Shown: positions 8,590-16,070, counted from the stretch's first letter. The stretch is 64,000 nt of DNA from Spirosoma fluviale (GCF_900230225.1 NZ_OCNH01000002.1:311844-375843), one strand, 5' to 3'. Made by a program: numbers and translations. Notes: a model not told the origin generated them from the sequence alone.

Positions 8590-9684
8590 TTAAATATCGA
8601 GATCTTTCATTAGTATAGGGTACTTACTTTTTAAGCGGTTTATATTTTCAATCCGAGCTATTTCTTGTTCACTTAATTTTTCATAAGGGTCAACTTTTTG
8701 TCTGAATAAAGTGACTTTGGTATTGCCGACTAGCCTATTACTAGTAGATGCCTCATCGGTATTATCTTCCTTATTTTCAATCTTACCAACTTTCTCTTCT
8801 ACCATTTTAACCAGGTCTACAAAGTAGTTATGACCAGTTAGGTCAATGATTTTTGTGCCAGGATTACCATTTACTTCAATTACGAAGGTTTTACCTTTAT
8901 CATCTTTCATAATATCTACTCCTGCAAACTCCAGACCAACTGCTTTTGCCGACCTTATACAAATGTCCTTATCTTCTTCTGATAGTTCAACTTTCCGACC
9001 TGAACCGTTCTTGCTAATATTCGCTCGAAAGTCTCCTTTGTTAGCTGTTCTTTCCATTGCTACTGCAACTTTATCACCAACTACGATAGCTCGAATATCT
9101 TTACCATTTGCTTTTATAAATTTCTGAATTTTCAAATCAATATTTGATTTCGAAAAGCTTTCTAGCATTGTGTTAGTAGCTAGTGGGGTTTCTAAGATGT
9201 TCACGCCGACACCTTGAGACCCTTGTAATAGCTTTGCTATAGCTGGTAAACCATCGACTTTTTTCAATAGAAAGTCAACGTGAACGGGATTCTTTGCATA
9301 AATGGTCTTAGGGACTCTCAAACCCCTGTAGCTTAACTTCTGGGTTGTTTTAAGCTTGTTACTGGCTGTAAGTAATCCGTCTGCGTCTTGAGTCGAGTAA
9401 ATGCCCAAGTTCTCATTTATGTGCCTTAGAATGCATGTTCCATGATTCAAGCTATCGCCAATACGAGAAATAACAGCATCATAAGCGTTTGCCTTTAATC
9501 GCTTTGGCTCTGTTAGCTCTTGATTGCCATCGTAAACGCAATCATATCCATTCTCGGACGACGAAACGTATAAATACACATCATTTGGGTTGTAAATCTC
9601 GTACGTGTGTCCGCGTTGCTCTATAACGTTAATTAGCTTGTCTTGTTGACCTGTTGCCAATACCAAAAAGTGAAGTTTACTCAT
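8590..9684 (-). CDS. RimK-like ATP-grasp ligase
   Basis: A 364-residue protein of the RimK/ATP-grasp type, which joins a carboxylate to an amine (for RimK itself, glutamates onto ribosomal protein S6) through an acyl-phosphate. Visible elements are a RimK-like N-terminal domain (LHFLVLATGQQDK), the glycine-rich ATP loop LLQGSQGVGVNI, the DIRAIVVGDKVAVAMER strand pair, and the metal-binding FAGVDIMKDD and FVIEVNGNPG segments. About 60 residues beyond the core are charged and unlike RimK. I start at the ATG at 9684 (MSKLHFLVL). The same frame stays open for 81 more codons upstream to 9927, but that stretch is Lys/Arg-rich and lacks family similarity. It is convergent with ietS inside the island. 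Its substrate is unknown; peptide or tRNA/translation-factor modification are possibilities. Confidence 0.8.
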   Translation of the reverse strand: MSKLHFLVLATGQQDKLINVIEQRGHTYEIYNPNDVYLYVSSSENGYDCVYDGNQELTEPKRLKANAYDAVISRIGDSLNHGTCILRHINENLGIYSTQDADGLLTASNKLKTTQKLSYRGLRVPKTIYAKNPVHVDFLLKKVDGLPAIAKLLQGSQGVGVNILETPLATNTMLESFSKSNIDLKIQKFIKANGKDIRAIVVGDKVAVAMERTANKGDFRANISKNGSGRKVELSEEDKDICIRSAKAVGLEFAGVDIMKDDKGKTFVIEVNGNPGTKIIDLTGHNYFVDLVKMVEEKVGKIENKEDNTDEASTSNRLVGNTKVTLFRQKVDPYEKLSEQEIARIENINRLKSKYPILMKDLDI

Positions 9685-10069
9685 GATAAATAATTGATTT
9701 GATTGTGAAAAAAACTGTTTAAGAATTTGATGTAAACATCGCTTTATGCGAGACCAAGCGATAGGACATAACTTGTTGACATTTTGCGATAAACCTGACG
9801 ACACATATTCTTTTTTTATTTTGGCGGTCGCCAATTTTGCTAAAGTGCGGGCAGTCATTCTTGACTTTACCGGAAAATAAAGGGGTGCTTTAAGAGTTAA
9901 GGTCTTGTGGAGCAGATTTTTAGCCAATGTGTAGACCGGAAAAGACCAAAAAACAGAAGTATTTTTACTGGAAAACTTATTCAGAAGTACTTGTAGTAGC
10001 TAATATTCGCCAAAAATTACGCTTATGGTAGGAGTTACTTGTTGGGTTCTGTAGCAGAATAAAACGTTC
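9685..10069. other. Spacer upstream of the RimK-like gene
   Basis: No gene is called here. The RimK frame is open through 9927 but is probably untranslated. A short perfect palindrome, TTGGCG-GT-CGCCAA, lies at 9821-9834 and could be an operator for the ligase gene. The rest shows nothing recognisable. Confidence 0.4.
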
Positions 10070-10843
10070 CTACTGTTTTAGGTCTCTATAGGCGTTTGCA
10101 ATCGTTATGTTAAAATAACGCTCTGATCGGTTGCCTTTTCGCTCTAGGATGCTTGGCATTATGTAGTCGCTTATTTCACTACGGCTTTTGCCTTCTCTAA
10201 TAAGTTGGCAGATTTTACCGTACTCCTTTGCGCTCTGACTGTCATCATATTTAGGTGCTTGCCTATTCGACCGGGGGGGACTGATAACAGGAGATTGCAC
10301 CACCCCCCCCAAAGGGGGTAAAAAGGTCGTTTGTCGGTGTTCCCATCGCCAAAGTTTTACGATAGGGTACTCTCTGTAAAGTTCAAAATACTTCTGCTTT
10401 TGATTGCGAAATTCAGGGACACGCCCAACGTGATCTGGCTCGGCACTTGCAAGGTCAGCCCCAAACCGAACGGCCAATTCTTTACAAATCGCTTTGGCTG
10501 TGTCTCTGTCGGCGGGGGTTTCAGGCAGTATTAACCATGCCTGAAAATTACCGGGGCTGGTCTCAATCAGCATACAGGGTTTCAAGCTTGCTACGTCTGT
10601 TAAAACTTCTCGTGTCAGGTCGTCAAGTAGCACATATTGCCAACCAATAGGACGTGCATAGATATTAAACCCTTGTTGGTTCATCGCATAAAAGAACTTT
10701 CCTGATTTTATAAACTCTTCTTTGTTGTATTTCCCAAATTTGACTTTGCCAGTAATCGGATGTACCAACCGATAGTGGTACTTTGCCGCGTTGAACGCTG
10801 CTACGTAGTTCTTAATTACTGGTGTTATTGTGTCCATAGTCAT
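10070..10843 (-). CDS. RepB-like DNA primase of a mobile element
   Basis: A 257-residue protein resembling the RepB-type primases of plasmids and integrative elements (archaeo-eukaryotic primase fold). Typical features are FNIYARPIG, VLLDDL with its acidic pair, a LIETSPGNFQAWLIL strand-turn-strand, GADLASAEPDHVGRVPEF, then FRNQKQKY. These proteins make primers for element replication. A C-terminal segment after residue about 180 is probably a linker plus DNA-binding part. A run of eight C at 10303-10310 lies inside the gene. The gene follows the helicase gene on the same strand, forming a replication pair. The start may be 10843 or the next ATG at 10837. Confidence 0.72.
   Translation of the reverse strand: MTMDTITPVIKNYVAAFNAAKYHYRLVHPITGKVKFGKYNKEEFIKSGKFFYAMNQQGFNIYARPIGWQYVLLDDLTREVLTDVASLKPCMLIETSPGNFQAWLILPETPADRDTAKAICKELAVRFGADLASAEPDHVGRVPEFRNQKQKYFELYREYPIVKLWRWEHRQTTFLPPLGGVVQSPVISPPRSNRQAPKYDDSQSAKEYGKICQLIREGKSRSEISDYIMPSILERKGNRSERYFNITIANAYRDLKQ
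10297..10320. repeat. G/C-tract inverted repeat, copy inside the primase gene
   Basis: The sequence GCACCA-C8-AAAG5TA is the inverted copy of 10853-10878, with eight C against ten G in the partner. It encodes part of a PPLGGVV segment of the primase. Confidence 0.75.
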
Positions 10844-10852
10844 TTTGTTTTC

Positions 10853-10878
10853 TACCCCCTTTGGGGGGGGGGTGGTGC
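10853..10878. repeat. G/C-tract inverted repeat, copy upstream of the primase gene
   Basis: TAC5TTTG10TGGTGC, inverted relative to 10297-10320, ten bases before the primase ATG. Together the two copies bracket the first two thirds of the gene. Possible roles are an origin element, autoregulatory operator or recombination site; none is shown. Confidence 0.7.
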
Positions 10879-10945
10879 TCTAGCACCTTTCTATACATGA
10901 CTGTAATTTGGCCCTACTAATATGGCCAACTACACTACCTGTTTA

Positions 10946-11003
10946 ATAGAATGGAACACTTTGGAACACCATACTATAGCTGTTCCAAAGTGTTCCATTC
11001 TAT
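10946..11003. repeat. Perfect 23-bp palindrome between helicase and primase genes
   Basis: Arms 10946-10968 and 10981-11003 match perfectly around a 12-nt loop. Each arm contains TGGAACA twice in tandem. The right arm includes the stop codon of the helicase gene. It could be a terminator-like RNA hairpin, an operator or part of a replication origin. There is no adjacent T run. Confidence 0.75.
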
Positions 11004-12034
11004 GATTCTGATAGAGTAATGGAGTCCTTTTCACGTTCTAATACTCTGCCTACTCTCATGTGATTTGTTTTAAGTTTGTCAGCTATTGACCGATTAGACA
11101 ATTCAGGGTTGGTTTGCTTTATCTCGATAATTTGTTGATCTAATTCATTTAGTGCTTTTCCTGTCCATTCTCGTAAGTGCTCACGTTCCTCACTATAGCC
11201 TGTTAGCTCAAACTCTAAGAAATTAGAATGCTTGACAATATTGCAAACACAAACGTTATCATCTCCGTAGACTTTTTCCGTACTGCGTTCTTTGATTTGC
11301 TTGATATACCTTATTGTACTGTTGAGCGTACTTCTACCAATGGCAAAAGCACTATCGCAAAAATTCATTAACATTTTACTGCCACTTACATCATTACCGT
11401 TTAACGGTTTGCTCATGTCTCTTTTAGGAGTATGAGCTAAAACCATAACTGATAAATCGTATTTCTTTTTTAAGGCTTTTAATTGCTTCATTAGAGATAA
11501 AGCGTCCCTACCTTTCTCGTTATCACTACCTAAATAAGTTAGATTGTCAATAATCAATATTTTAGCTTTGACCTCTACAACTGCAATTTCTAATTGATGC
11601 AGTAAATAGGCTTCATAATTGTTTTTATATACATCTGGTATTCCGGCTTCGGGGTCTATCTCTACTCGTAGTAGCTTATCACTAAATGGGTAATGATTAC
11701 TGAAATTTTGAGAATAACGAGTTTCAAACTGTTTATCAGATAATTCAAAATCAAAGTATAAAATTTGTTGTGGTAAATGAGATTCTAAGCGAAAACCGGC
11801 AATGCTTTTGCCTTTACTGATTGAATTGGCAATTTGAACGGCCAAAATAGATTTACCTACGTTGGAATCTGCGAATAGAATACACAGTTCACCCTCATGC
11901 CAGAACACATCAAAAAGCATCTGAGGAATAGGCCGGTTTTTGGCTTCTTCTATCCATTGACTTGCCTTTTTGATCTTAAACAGATTGGTATGACTGGTTT
12001 GTATTTCAGATTGCTTAGTGCTCTGATAATCCAT
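11000..12034 (-). CDS. RepA-like RecA-fold helicase/ATPase
   Basis: A 344-residue P-loop ATPase of the RepA/DnaB-related group found in plasmids and integrative elements. Walker A is ADSNVGKS (residues 55-62), Walker B is ILIIDNLTYL (159-168), and a VLAHTPKRD segment and GSKMLMNFCD segment match the family's later motifs. The C-terminus (ELSNRSIADKLKTNHMRVGRVLERE) looks like a helix-turn-helix. It probably unwinds DNA for replication of the excised element, in partnership with the primase encoded just downstream. Normal length; start at 12034 is the only good ATG. Confidence 0.78.
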   Translation of the reverse strand: MDYQSTKQSEIQTSHTNLFKIKKASQWIEEAKNRPIPQMLFDVFWHEGELCILFADSNVGKSILAVQIANSISKGKSIAGFRLESHLPQQILYFDFELSDKQFETRYSQNFSNHYPFSDKLLRVEIDPEAGIPDVYKNNYEAYLLHQLEIAVVEVKAKILIIDNLTYLGSDNEKGRDALSLMKQLKALKKKYDLSVMVLAHTPKRDMSKPLNGNDVSGSKMLMNFCDSAFAIGRSTLNSTIRYIKQIKERSTEKVYGDDNVCVCNIVKHSNFLEFELTGYSEEREHLREWTGKALNELDQQIIEIKQTNPELSNRSIADKLKTNHMRVGRVLEREKDSITLSES

Positions 12035-12087
12035 ATCTTTGCTTCGTTCAGGAGCCTGTTGCGAAGGGGCTTCTAATGATTGTTATT

Positions 12088-12113
12088 AGCCGGTCGGGAG
12101 CACACGACCGGCT
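12088..12113. terminator. Stable hairpin AGCCGGTCG/CGACCGGCT
   Basis: Nine-base-pair perfect stem with an eight-base loop. On the plus strand it is followed by TTTGCTTTTT and would terminate transcription in that direction. On the minus strand, the direction of the neighbouring genes, there is no T run, so within that operon it may only be a processing or attenuating structure. Confidence 0.5.
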
Positions 12114-12121
12114 TTTGCTTT

Positions 12122-12241
12122 TTAAGCCTTTTGGGGCTGTGTTCCGTGTTTGTCAGTGAATTGTTTAGCCGTTACTATCAAGCCGCTTAACATATCAGTC
12201 ATAGCAGTTTGCACATTGCGAAATGGATCGGTTTTATGCAT
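12122..12241 (-). CDS. Small hypothetical protein, 39 residues
   Basis: A 39-codon frame beginning MHKTDPFRNVQTAMTD and ending TQPQKA. It starts 8 bp after the stop of the excisionase-like gene on the same strand, which suggests translational coupling and makes it more credible than its size alone. Its sequence is amphipathic, without a motif I recognise. It may be a small regulator of the element. No function is assigned. Confidence 0.4.
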   Translation of the reverse strand: MHKTDPFRNVQTAMTDMLSGLIVTAKQFTDKHGTQPQKA

Positions 12242-12248
12242 TAGTTAG

Positions 12249-12458
12249 TTAGGCGGCTTTGGGGTAGCCTCTTTCGAAAAACTTTTCTACATCACTCTTA
12301 CGAACGAATACAGCCCTACCCTTTGGGTCTGGCTTTGATACTGGGAAAGCCCCATCTCTGACGAATTGATAGTACTTATTATGTCCTATCTTGAATATTC
12401 GTTGTATGTCTTTAGGCTTTAGCCACTCGTCGGGAGAGGTTATTTTTGATTGTGCCAT
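12249..12458 (-). CDS. Excisionase-like helix-turn-helix protein
   Basis: A 69-residue MerR/AlpA-type winged-helix protein. The core reads WLKPKDIQRIFKIGHNKYYQ, then GAFPVSKPDPKG and a final VRKSDVEKFF helix, the standard 'excisionase family DNA-binding' pattern. Such proteins bend attachment-site DNA to favour excision or act as element regulators. It lies between the integrase genes and the replication genes on the same strand, the usual place for an excisionase. Size and motif are typical. Confidence 0.78.
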   Translation of the reverse strand: MAQSKITSPDEWLKPKDIQRIFKIGHNKYYQFVRDGAFPVSKPDPKGRAVFVRKSDVEKFFERGYPKAA

Positions 12459-12540
12459 ACTTTAAAGGATTAAATAAAATGTTATGGGACAAATGTATAT
12501 AGAAAATCGTGTTAATTTTTTAACACGAAAAAATAAACAT

Positions 12541-12573
12541 AAAAAAAGACCATTACCCTTTATAGTGGTCTTT
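12541..12573 (-). terminator. Intrinsic terminator at the end of the integrase operon
   Basis: On the minus strand AAAGACCAC pairs with a GTGGTCTTT-like arm (one mismatch), followed by a seven-T run. The hairpin overlaps the last codons and stop of the accessory gene at 12553. Confidence 0.7.
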
Positions 12574-13314
12574 CAGAAGTTGATCTATTACCTTAACTGT
12601 TCGGCTATTGGTAATATCCTTTTTAAAGGTGCCGGTGTGCCAGTCGCTTAACGTTGGCTTGACTTGGTATCTGTGTACAGCATACAAACCATTATAAAGA
12701 GAATCGAAGCCAAAAGCAGGGCCATACTTTTTTTCAAGGTCGTTAAGTGGTTCAAAAAGCCGGGGTACTGCTTCCTGCAACAGAGTTAGTATAAGGTGAG
12801 CAGGTTTCTGCCAGTCAATGAGTGACACAAGACTGTTCTGTTGCAATAGAGTGACTATGGACACTCTGTTGTCTAAAGTAACATCTTGTGGTGTACTGGG
12901 ATCATTAACAACAATACAGTAGCGTAGTTCATCCTTTAAACAATCTTCAATGATTATAGTAAAGGGGGTAGTTGATTGGCTATATGAGGAAGTTACAGCT
13001 TGAATTAAGAAATCCTGTTTGTTGAATGGATTCAACCCCTTTATGATAGTGGTTATATCTTTTATTTCTTGCTCCAAAAATAGCCTGTACTCATTTTTGA
13101 ACCAGTCATAATGTTCTGGTTGAATTAATCCTGTTAGGCGGCTCTTGATATCTGACTGTTGCCCTTTAACCATTATCCGAACGTACAGAGGATAAGCATT
13201 ACTGCCATCGGCTTGCTGTTTACCTTTTAGACGAGTGTTTAGGAAGTGCTTTACTGTAATCTTTCCTTCTCTACTAAGCTTTGTAGTTTCCATAGAGTTT
13301 ATATGTTTTCCCAA
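12553..13314 (-). CDS. Integrase-associated protein with Arm-type DNA-binding region
   Basis: A 253-residue protein whose first 70 residues (KITVKHFLNTRLKG, YPLYVRIMVKGQQ, TGLIQPEHYDWF) resemble the Arm DNA-binding domain at the N-terminus of Bacteroidota tyrosine integrases. The catalytic R-K-HxxR-H-Y set is absent. It overlaps the end of the integrase gene by 16 bp, so the two are translated together. A role as accessory or architectural factor binding att-site arms is an inference. The rest of the sequence matches nothing I know. The ATG at 13293 is an alternative start that would remove the overlap. Confidence 0.55.
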   Translation of the reverse strand: MGKHINSMETTKLSREGKITVKHFLNTRLKGKQQADGSNAYPLYVRIMVKGQQSDIKSRLTGLIQPEHYDWFKNEYRLFLEQEIKDITTIIKGLNPFNKQDFLIQAVTSSYSQSTTPFTIIIEDCLKDELRYCIVVNDPSTPQDVTLDNRVSIVTLLQQNSLVSLIDWQKPAHLILTLLQEAVPRLFEPLNDLEKKYGPAFGFDSLYNGLYAVHRYQVKPTLSDWHTGTFKKDITNSRTVKVIDQLLKDHYKG

Positions 13315-14507
13315 TTAGGTACATTGGTTAGAGCTTTACTCGTATCCTGTTGGTCTAAGTGAGTATAACCCATAGTAGTTTGAATACTTTCGTGTTGGGC
13401 TATGTACTGAATTATTGCCGGGGCTATACCAAGCTTGTGCATATTAGTTATGCCTGAATGTCGCGAAGTATGAAAACTAACAGGTTTTGTTATGCCTGCT
13501 ATTTCAATTACCCGTTTGAGATACTTATTAATTTTTACGTGCGACCTAGCAAACAATGGGCGGTTGTCCGTACGAGAATATTTTTGTACTAAACGTTCTG
13601 GTTTACTTGGGCCATCTTGTGTTGGGTAAAGTAAGAATAGAGATAGCCTGTTAAGCTTACCCGTTTTCTTTGCTTTTAGCTCAAGCGCAACTCCTTCAAT
13701 TGTATTTAGTAGATGACTTTGGCGTAACTGAGTTACATCGCTAATTCGTAATAGAGTGTAATAACCAAACAGAAAAGCATCTCTGTAAAATGCAAGGTGC
13801 TGTTCTTCAGGGTTGAATGTTAGTTGTTCAATACAGGCTATCTCTTCGGGCCTTAGAACGATTTTATTAACCTTTGCCAACTTAGGTCGGAACGTATTGT
13901 AAGGGTTCTTCACGCTTTCAAATAGACCTTTCTGAATGGCATTCGTTAAGTACCTCTGAATAATCTGGTGTTCTTTATGGATAGTATTAGTGCTTAATTT
14001 TTGAGAGGTTCTCAAGTACACAGTATACCGTTCTACAAAGTCAAGAGTAAACGCATCAAATTCAATGTGTGGTTGTTTGTGGAAAGCCGTTAGACGTTTC
14101 AATACTAACTGTCTACGTAAGATAGTGAATCTACCCAAAGCCGGTTTATCTCGCTCAAGTTGTTGTGCAAAGTGAGTAGTAAAGGTCAATTTTTCACGGG
14201 TAGGGGTTACGGCTTGCCTCATGGTTTTGAGGTCAGCTAGTGTACACGGGCGGTTATGTTTGGCGGAAAAATTGAAGATAAAGTTTTCCATCTCAAGTAT
14301 GCTTTCCCGAATAACCCTGTTCAATTGTGGGTTTCCTTTTACCTCATTCTTCTTACTATCCCATTGAGCCGGGGTTAGCCTTATGCCGGTGCTTTCGTAC
14401 TGACGCTTTCCATTGTGATAGGCTTCAATGCTGATAGGTGCTTTACCATTTTTATCTAATTCGTCTCGCCGGTTATAGATTACCCGAATGCTAATTACTT
14501 TGCTCAT
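13299..14507 (-). CDS. int: Tyrosine recombinase / phage-type integrase
   Basis: Site-specific recombinase that inserts and excises the island at tRNA-Gln. From the start at 14507 (MSKVISIRVIYNRR) it has 402 residues. An Arm DNA-binding domain comes first, then a SAM-like core-binding domain, then the catalytic domain with Arg254 (LLRISDV), Lys281, His346/Arg349 (HTSRH), His372 and nucleophile Tyr381 (TTMGYTHL). All catalytic residues are present, so the enzyme should be active. The gene lies about 210 bp from the right att repeat, reading away from the tRNA. An ATG at 14537 would add ten residues that look unlike family N-termini. Confidence 0.93.
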   Translation of the reverse strand: MSKVISIRVIYNRRDELDKNGKAPISIEAYHNGKRQYESTGIRLTPAQWDSKKNEVKGNPQLNRVIRESILEMENFIFNFSAKHNRPCTLADLKTMRQAVTPTREKLTFTTHFAQQLERDKPALGRFTILRRQLVLKRLTAFHKQPHIEFDAFTLDFVERYTVYLRTSQKLSTNTIHKEHQIIQRYLTNAIQKGLFESVKNPYNTFRPKLAKVNKIVLRPEEIACIEQLTFNPEEQHLAFYRDAFLFGYYTLLRISDVTQLRQSHLLNTIEGVALELKAKKTGKLNRLSLFLLYPTQDGPSKPERLVQKYSRTDNRPLFARSHVKINKYLKRVIEIAGITKPVSFHTSRHSGITNMHKLGIAPAIIQYIAQHESIQTTMGYTHLDQQDTSKALTNVPNWENI

Positions 14508-14660
14508 TGTGCCTTTTGCTATAATTGATTGGCACAAACGTATTTAAGCAATCAGACTAAACTTCCTGTATCAATCTGGTAGCAAATGAGAAGGATAAAC
14601 GGGTACACTAACGGACTTAAACGTATTAAGGTGAAATGATCTAAAAAGCCTTAAAAGATT

Positions 14661-14695
14661 AAATCCCCTGCAAATTCTTAGTTTACAGGGGATTT
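14661..14695. terminator. Hairpin between integrase gene and tRNA-Gln
   Basis: Stem AAATCCCCTG/CAGGGGATTT (14661-14670 with 14686-14695), perfect, 15-nt loop. It stands between the tRNA and the integrase and may stop read-through from the tRNA into the element. Confidence 0.6.
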
Positions 14696-14716
14696 AAAGA
14701 CTATTTTTAACTATAC

Positions 14717-14735
14717 TCTTGTAGTCCGAGAAGGA
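14717..14735. repeat. Right attachment repeat (att) overlapping the tRNA-Gln 3' end
   Basis: Exact copy of 2840-2858. Bases 14722-14735 are the last 14 nt of tRNA-Gln (acceptor and part of the T arm). The preceding base differs between the copies (C against T), which sets the outer limit of the repeat. Confidence 0.88.
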
Positions 14736-14792
14736 TTCGAACCTCCACAAACAGAACCAAAATCTGTCGTACTACCCTTATACTATCGGACT
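14722..14792 (-). tRNA. tRNA-Gln (anticodon UUG)
   Basis: A 71-nt cloverleaf. The acceptor stem AGTCCGA pairs perfectly with TCGGACT, the T arm is GGAGG-TTCGAAT-CCTTC, and the anticodon stem ACAGA/TCTGT encloses the loop TTTTGGT, giving UUG. The discriminator is A and CCA is not encoded. Its 3' end was used as the insertion site of the island and is restored by the right att copy, so the gene remains functional. Confidence 0.93.
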
Positions 14793-14917
14793 GTTTTGTA
14801 ATTGCGAGTGCAAAGGTACTTTATTTGAGGGGTTAAAAGCAAGTACTGGCATAAAAAAAATACCTTTTTTGTACCAGTACATAGCCTTTTGCTTGATTTT
14901 CAGGAATCTATCAATTC

Positions 14918-15793
14918 TCAAATACCGGCAACGGGCGTGGCAGAACTGATCTTTTTTATCAATCCCTGCAATACTTTACCTGGTCCGCACTCATAAAACT
15001 CCGTAGCGCCGTCGGCTACCATGCGTTCAACGGACTGCGTCCACCGCACCGGCGACGTTAACTGCGCAATTAGATTTGCTTTAATTTGTGCGGGTTCGGT
15101 GGTGGGTTCGGCGTTGACGTTCTGATAAACCGGGCAGCGGGGCGCACTGAAGGGCATATTTTGAACAGCTTCGGCGAATTCGGTCTGTGCTGGTTCCATA
15201 AACGGTGAGTGGAAAGCACCGCCTACCGCTAATAGAACAACGCGTTTGGCACCGGCAGCTTTCAGCCGCTCCTCGGCGAGCTGAATACCCGCTACACTTC
15301 CTGATATAACCACCTGGCCGGGGCAGTTGTAATTGGCGGGTACTACAATCTCTTCCGTAATTTCGGCGCACACCCGCTCAATAGTCTCATCGGCCAGACC
15401 CAGCACGGCGGCCATAGTGGACGGAACCAGTTCGCAGGCACGCTGCATGGCCGTTGCCCGAACGGAGGCCAGCCGCAGACCATCTTCAAAGGAGAGTACA
15501 CCAGCCGCTGTCAGGGCGGATAGCTCACCCAGCGAGTGACCGGCCACCATCGTCGGGGCGAAGGAGTCATGGGTGAGCGCCATAACCACACCATGCAGGA
15601 AAACGGCGGGCTGGGTATAAATCGTCTGTTTGAGGTCCTCGTCGGTTCCTTCAAACATAATATGGGTCAGATCATAGCCCAACACCTCATTGGCCTGGTC
15701 GAATAACCGGTGGGCGGCTTCGGACTGTTGGTAGAGGTCTCGACCCATACCCCGAAACTGGGAGCCCTGACCGGGAAACACGTATGCTTTCAT
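14918..15793 (-). CDS. fabD: Malonyl-CoA:ACP transacylase
   Basis: Transfers the malonyl group from CoA to acyl-carrier protein, supplying extender units for fatty acid synthesis in the cytoplasm. The protein has 291 residues, the normal length. It opens with YVFPGQGSQFRGMG, has nucleophile Ser87 in GHSLGE and catalytic His195 in GGAFHSPFM, and contains the conserved NYNCPGQVVISG stretch. It is transcribed alone, divergently from sdhCAB, and lies just outside the genomic island beyond tRNA-Gln. Confidence 0.96.
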   Translation of the reverse strand: MKAYVFPGQGSQFRGMGRDLYQQSEAAHRLFDQANEVLGYDLTHIMFEGTDEDLKQTIYTQPAVFLHGVVMALTHDSFAPTMVAGHSLGELSALTAAGVLSFEDGLRLASVRATAMQRACELVPSTMAAVLGLADETIERVCAEITEEIVVPANYNCPGQVVISGSVAGIQLAEERLKAAGAKRVVLLAVGGAFHSPFMEPAQTEFAEAVQNMPFSAPRCPVYQNVNAEPTTEPAQIKANLIAQLTSPVRWTQSVERMVADGATEFYECGPGKVLQGLIKKISSATPVAGI

Positions 15794-15828
15794 AGTAAAG
15801 ATGAACTAACTGATGGTGCAAAATAGCC

Positions 15829-15848
15829 GGATAATTATCGTTGTTCAA
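15829..15848 (-). promoter_or_regulatory. Putative fabD promoter
   Basis: On the minus strand TTG is followed 8-12 bases later by AT-rich sequence and then TATTTTG at 15829-15835, close to the Bacteroidota -7 consensus TAnnTTTG. The spacing from the TTG (15846-15848) to the -7 box is only 10 bp, shorter than usual. The position 36 bp before the ATG supports the call more than the spacing does. Confidence 0.3.
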
Positions 15849-16070
15849 AAGGTAAATCGATTTATCCCGTCTAAGGTGCTGTTTATCATTTGGTTGCCTT
15901 TTTTACTTATCGTAAACAAGGAAAATGAATAATCATTCTGGTAGCTATCTAATTAAAACCTTATCAAATCGAACAAACATTTATGACACACTGTTGAGAA
16001 AGTAGAGCAATAAAGCAATTTATACCGACTGTAAATAAAGTTATAAAACGGTTGATAATACCGCTTAACC

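Larger units (their letters stand above)
2840..14735. mobile_element. 11.9 kb integrative element in tRNA-Gln with defence cargo
   Basis: Bounded by identical 19-bp direct repeats, with the integrase adjacent to the tRNA. From the tRNA inward, all on the minus strand: integrase, integrase-like accessory protein, excisionase-like HTH protein, a 39-codon gene, a RepA-like helicase, a RepB-like primase and a RimK-like ligase. The plus-strand cargo at the far end is an AbiV-like protein, a GIY-YIG-like protein and the IetAS pair. Base composition is visibly more AT-rich than the flanking fabD, sdh and trehalase genes, most strongly at 3.0-8.5 kb. No relaxase, type IV secretion, capsid, terminase or portal gene was seen, so it is not a self-transmissible ICE or a complete prophage. 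A satellite-like or mobilisable island is the best description. Confidence 0.88.

Noticed and set aside
9685-9927. 81-codon N-terminal extension of the RimK-like frame
   Set aside because: Basic, without family similarity, and the ATG at 9684 gives a normal RimK N-terminus. Kept as a finding but not in the gene.
2840-14735. Interpretation as a complete prophage or conjugative element
   Set aside because: No capsid, portal, terminase, lysis, relaxase or type IV secretion gene is visible.
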